From Aradus depressus (taxonomy: Eukaryota > Arthropoda > Insecta > Hemiptera > Aradidae): 64,000 bases of DNA. The translations under genes and the position numbers were made by a program. Below the pieces are notes generated by a model. The model saw only the letters and a program-made list of their open reading frames with translations. It did not search any database and was not told where the DNA came from. The stretch spans positions 13,792,480 to 13,856,479 of the forward strand of contig OY759218.1 in assembly GCA_963662175.1 (NCBI GenBank). Direction: 5' to 3'. This document shows positions 60,561 to 64,000 of the stretch, in pieces; the stretch's first letter is position 1, and every line of letters begins with the position of its first letter.

Positions 60561-61129
60561 TTTTATTTATATGTATATAAATAAAGCCTCTTCCGTTTGA
60601 TCGATTTGACTGAGAATCAATAGTGTCTTCTTTATGGGGTTCTGGATACACTATCAAATTTCGTGTCTAGGGAAGAAGGGAACACGAAATTTCAACTTGT
60701 TACTGTTATTACTATTATTATTTACTTTTATTATTATTATTTCAATTAATTATTTTTATTATTATTTTTACATAATTTTATTTTTAATAAGTAAATTCGA
60801 TTATGATACATTAAGAAAAAATAAAAAATCTACGCAGCGATAACAAAATAAATTTATTGTTTTGTACATAGCTCATTTATTTTGTTATCGCTGCGTAGAT
60901 TTTTATTTTTTCTTATTGTATCAAATCAAATTTACTTATTAAAAAAAAAAATTAATAATAATAATGAAATAGAGGATAAAAACACAAAGTTATCATGGAT
61001 GTAAATAAATCATTATTGTTAATTAAGACTGTAATTGCAACAAATATTACTATATCAATGATATTTAAATTTTATAGATAGTGAGGATGATACTGACTGG
61101 CATGATCGGGTATATAAAAGTTATGTGTT
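60561..61129. repeat. Rep-A scrap, palindrome and unassigned DNA
   Basis: 60595-60665 is Rep-A (GATCGATTTGACTGAGAATC, CTTCTTTATGGGGTTCTGGA). The palindrome is listed separately. The rest is AT-rich. Confidence 0.5.
60786..60940. repeat. Near-perfect palindrome, ~66-bp arms, ~21-bp spacer
   Basis: AATAAGTAAATTCGATTATG..ATCTACGCAGCGATAACAAA at 60786-60853 is inverted at 60875-60940 with a few mismatches. Confidence 0.9.
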
Positions 61130-62045
61130 GTGATGTAAAAAATGTACACACATTAAGATTATTAATATATTATAAAATCAATTATTATTATTTGTATAAA
61201 AACAGCTGTTAGGAGTGAAGTAACTTAATTAGTGAATAAATATACAAAGATGGACTAGTCGCATTTTGTTTTAAAACGAAATGAGAACAACCAATGAATG
61301 GAGACAAAAGACGACGATCAGCTGTTTTAAATAGTGAGAAACATTCTAAGTTGTGTTGTGGAAGTGGACAGTCTAAAGAGAGAGTTGTTTTTAGGGTTAA
61401 GGTGTAGTGAACCAGTCTGAGTGAGAGAAGATGTAGAGGAAATGTAGGAGAGAAAATTATAACATTGGAAGTACATAGAAGAGAAAATATACTCTTTATT
61501 TATTGTATATATGCCCAAAATATAAAAGAATTATAAATAGTGGCCACTATAAAACTATAAAACAGAAAAGAAGACTGATATAGTTTTAAGTAATTAGTTC
61601 GTAAGATTTATTTTTTGTAAAATAATTTCATTTTTTTTTTTATTTTCCAATCTTAGTTTTTCAATTCATTATGTAGGTTAAGAAAAAATAAACCCAATAT
61701 TTGTTCTCTAATTCTATGCTATTCATTTTCCCTGTATACCCAGTAAGATAACTTATACCTTTGTTATATACTCTAAATTAAATTTAACATTTTTGAAAAA
61801 GAAACAAGATCTTTAGTAAATTTAAAAGAAATCCAAATGAAAAATTTGTTAATTGAAATTTTTTTACAAATATGTACGTGCACTTTCTTCAAAATTGCAT
61901 ATCTTGAACTTTCGATATTTTTTTAGGGCCCTTTTCGGAAATTACTGTAGAAATCAAAATTTAGTAGAAGATCAGCTACAACTTTTACAGGAAATGTGGT
62001 AATTTTATTTAATTATTTATTTATTATTAATTTTTTTTTTTTTTA
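61130..62045 (+). repeat. Rep-C, full length
   Basis: Same block order as the minus copies at 26.2-27.5 and 54.0-54.8 kb, from GTTGTGATGTAAAAAATGTA to TTTTACAGGAAATGTGGTAA. About 910 bases; no ORF. Confidence 0.85.
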
Positions 62046-62243
62046 ATAATCACAATATATTTTGATGACCATAAATCCATCTATAACTGATACATATTTT
62101 AGTATTTTATTTATTTATGAGAGGTGTGAAGGCTAACATGGCAAGCTGGTCAGAAATCTGTAAGACATTTACTGATTTTCAACCAATTGTGGCAACGGAG
62201 ACAAAGGGTTTGGAAGGGGGAAAAAGTTATAAGTATAAACAAG

Positions 62244-62289
<46 letters not shown>

Positions 62290-62344
62290 TAAATATATTA
62301 TATAACTATAATTAGACGATTTTCTAATCTTGTTTACAGATGTG
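62046..62344. repeat. Unassigned, with (AT)n microsatellite
   Basis: (AT)n at 62248-62284. A 62-codon ORF runs into it and is not a gene. Confidence 0.7.
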
Positions 62345-62470
62345 AAATATCACATCTGGGAGGTAAAAGCTTTGAGCATGCCTTCCTTCGGAGGTCGTTA
62401 AGCGATGGTCCCGTACTTGTGCAATGTTAAATACAGTTAAGAATTCTTTGGTTTGTAATCTTTTTTTCCC
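62345..62470 (+). mobile_element. SINE1 fragment, variant tail
   Basis: CATCTGGGAGGTAAAAGC, GCATGCCTTCCTTCGGAGG, CGTTAAGCGATGGTCCCG, then TTAAGAATTCTTTGGTTTG as in the copy at 24.4 kb. Confidence 0.7.
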
Positions 62471-62494
62471 TTTTTACTTTCTTATACCAATAGT

Positions 62495-62795
62495 GTAAGG
62501 AAGTATTATAATCGTGCGAAAATCCGAGATCCAGGTCTTAACGGATTAACACATTTCAAGGTCCGCTAAATACGGCCATCTTGTTTGTCTGTGCATGTGT
62601 GTGTGTGTGTGTGTGTCATTGGAAAGTTGTGAGTGCTCTCTACCTTGGAAACAATTACAGATATGAACTTTTTTGGAATGAAGGGGTCACATGTGCTAAC
62701 TTAGATCTGATTAGGTTTTGATTTAGACACGTATAATTTCTGAAAAAGCACTCTAAAACTGTAATATTTTTACTTTGAATTCAGCCAAGTATTAT
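62495..62795 (+). repeat. Rep-B
   Basis: AGTATTATAATCGTGCGAAA, CGGCCATCTTGTTTGTCTG, a GT microsatellite, TCATTGGAAAGTTGTGAGTG, GGGTCACATGTGCTAACTTA. Confidence 0.8.
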
Positions 62796-62799
62796 GATA

Positions 62800-63130
62800 G
62801 CCTACAAGAAAAATATTTTGGCTTACAATAATGCTACATATGAAATGGTTTGCTAATCCAAGCTCGCACTAATTTTGTACTTCACCCCTCTCCCCTTTCG
62901 TTCAGAATTTTTAGACGTCTCATACCCCGTTTTACAATTTGGGTGCTGCAATGCTACATATGAAATGCTATGCAAATCTGACCACCCGTTAATTAGCTAG
63001 CACGGATTTTATGTCCCCCTCTCTCGTTCAGAATTTTGAGACGACACAGCCTGTTTTTCAATTGGGCTTATAACAATGCTACATACGAAATTTTATGCAA
63101 ATCGTATCAGCCGTTATTGAGTTTACAATA
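62800..63130 (-). repeat. Helitron module array fragment
   Basis: About 2.3 units of roughly 135 bases: ATGCTACATATGAAATG, TTTCGTTCAGAATTTTTAGA, GACGTCTCATACC, CCGTTTTACAATTTGGG. In the minus strand these match the module of the Helitron at 42.3-43.5 kb (ATTTCAYATGTAGYAT, CTCAAAATTYTGAACG). Confidence 0.75.
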
Positions 63131-63465
63131 ATTTTAATATATAATTGGATATGAAACACAATTATAAGATATATAATATATCTTTATTGCTATTTCCTTA
63201 GTTATTTTAATGATAGGAAAAGCCTCTGATTTTAAATTAATTAATATTCTCATGGCATCAGTAATCATTTTGTTAAATCTATAAACATCAGTGCAAGCAT
63301 ATTAAATATAATTAGTTCGTTAGAATTTAATGGTTTTATCTTTAATTTCAGTTTTACCTGTAATTGACAAATGATGACAGGACTTATTTTATACCAACCT
63401 CTTTTGTACAGATCAGTATCCCTTCCCCTTCCTCCTTGTTAAACATCATTATCTTAAGTAACTAA
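63131..63465. other. No recognisable feature
   Basis: AT-rich; nothing supported. Confidence 0.4.
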
Positions 63466-63670
63466 TTCTGGATAGGGAAATTTAGGACATTAGAGTAGAG
63501 TCGGACTCAAGTCTACCGTAGTGACGAAAAAGTGCTCTGGTAGTAAGCGATATGACCTTGTCATAGTTAAAACCTGGGTATAAATCAAACAAGAACATAG
63601 TTAAAGCCTGGGTATAAATCAAACAAAAACATAGTTAAAGCCTGGGTATAAATTAAACAAGAACATAAAA
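63466..63670 (+). mobile_element. SINE1 3' half with tripled 34-bp tail
   Basis: GGATAGGGAAATTTAGGACA, TAGAGTAGAGTCGGACTCAA, GTGCTCTGGTAGTAAGCGAT, then CATAGTTAAAGCCTGGGTAT plus AAATCAAACAAGAA three times at 63562, 63596 and 63630 (34-base spacing). The repeat unit includes the SINE's own 3' end. Confidence 0.85.
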
Positions 63671-63742
63671 CTAAAATTTCTTCAAAACGTAATTAAAAAT
63701 ATAACTAAATGAAAAATGAATATATGATAAATTATTGTAGAA

Positions 63743-64000
63743 CTAGCAGGTTACCCGGGGTTGCCGGGGAGTAAGTATCATTGTACCTGAAGCAGATTAC
63801 ATGCGATATCCGGTCATAGAAACGAAGATTACTCTCCCCCCCATCACGCTACCTCTTTTGCTCCTCTTTCGCTTTTTTTTTCAAATATATTTATTGCTTA
63901 CAGGATGGATACTACGTACGTTTTAATATTAGAAGGTATTTTGTAATCTGATGTACCAATGAAAAATTCCTGTTTTTTGAGGGTGGATATCCTGAAATTG
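63743..64000 (-). mobile_element. Helitron-like 3' terminus, body running off the window
   Basis: CTAG at 63743-63746 followed rightwards by CAGGTTACCCGGGGTTGCC, the inverted form of the terminus at 7279. The right end is outside the window. Confidence 0.45.

Noticed and set aside
84..62305. Most of the 60-120-codon ORFs as host genes
   Set aside because: They lack family motifs, overlap on opposite strands, run through palindromes, homopolymers or tandem repeats, and are not conserved between repeat copies.

Overview
This window is AT-rich eukaryotic DNA made almost entirely of mobile-element debris. I found no intact host gene, no operon-like arrangement and no prokaryotic signals. Jockey-type LINEs, a mariner remnant, hAT and Tigger/pogo deletion derivatives, Helitrons, tRNA-derived SINEs and a SINE tail resembling the insect telomere pentamer (TTAGG/CCTAA) together suggest an insect. 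A hemipteran would fit, but the species cannot be named from the sequence. Nearly all predicted ORFs are short and lie inside repeats. The recognisable protein pieces all come from transposons: Jockey gag zinc knuckle, endonuclease, RT and RNase H; a Ty3/Gypsy RT-RNase H connector; a mariner helix-turn-helix; and hAT and Tigger C-termini.

Layout. 1-5.2 kb: dispersed repeats, two Jockey remnants and two long perfect palindromes. 5.2-10.6 kb: AT-rich filler, a Helitron-type terminus, a Jockey ORF1/ORF2 remnant, and a 172-bp hammerhead-like element with a 12-bp target-site duplication. 10.6-16 kb: both SINE families, two foldback elements with hammerhead-like hairpins, a Jockey 3' end and a 22-bp GC-rich minisatellite. 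16-26 kb: a mariner remnant, LINE fragments, poly(C) tracts and long AT-rich stretches. 26-33 kb: a long dispersed repeat hit by two SINEs with clean duplications, a MITE, a 96-bp tandem repeat and more dispersed repeats. 33-40 kb: an orphan ORF, a 33-bp tandem repeat, two hAT elements with perfect 8-bp duplications, a LINE 3' end and a foldback with a 14-bp duplication. 41-44 kb: a textbook non-autonomous Helitron carrying about eight 145-bp modules. 44-53.7 kb: Jockey fragments, an antisense 18S rRNA fragment, a paired-terminus element and a large foldback enclosing Gypsy coding sequence. 53.7-64 kb: LINE 3' ends, a Tigger deletion derivative, two further copies of the long repeat, another palindrome and Helitron-like ends.

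Three things stand out. (1) A recurring RNA-like motif, YUGANGAN - hairpin - GAAA, fits the hammerhead ribozyme core apart from one extra base before helix II. It recurs at nine sites in several otherwise unrelated elements, some with target-site duplications, which suggests a group of Penelope- or retrozyme-like non-autonomous retroelements. (2) A Helitron has a duplicated 5' terminus and freshly amplified internal modules. (3) One abundant, internally modular dispersed repeat (called Rep-A here) has served as landing ground for many other elements, so nesting order can be read directly. Rep-A, Rep-B, Rep-C, SINE1, SINE2, FB-1 and FB-2 are working names for this window only.
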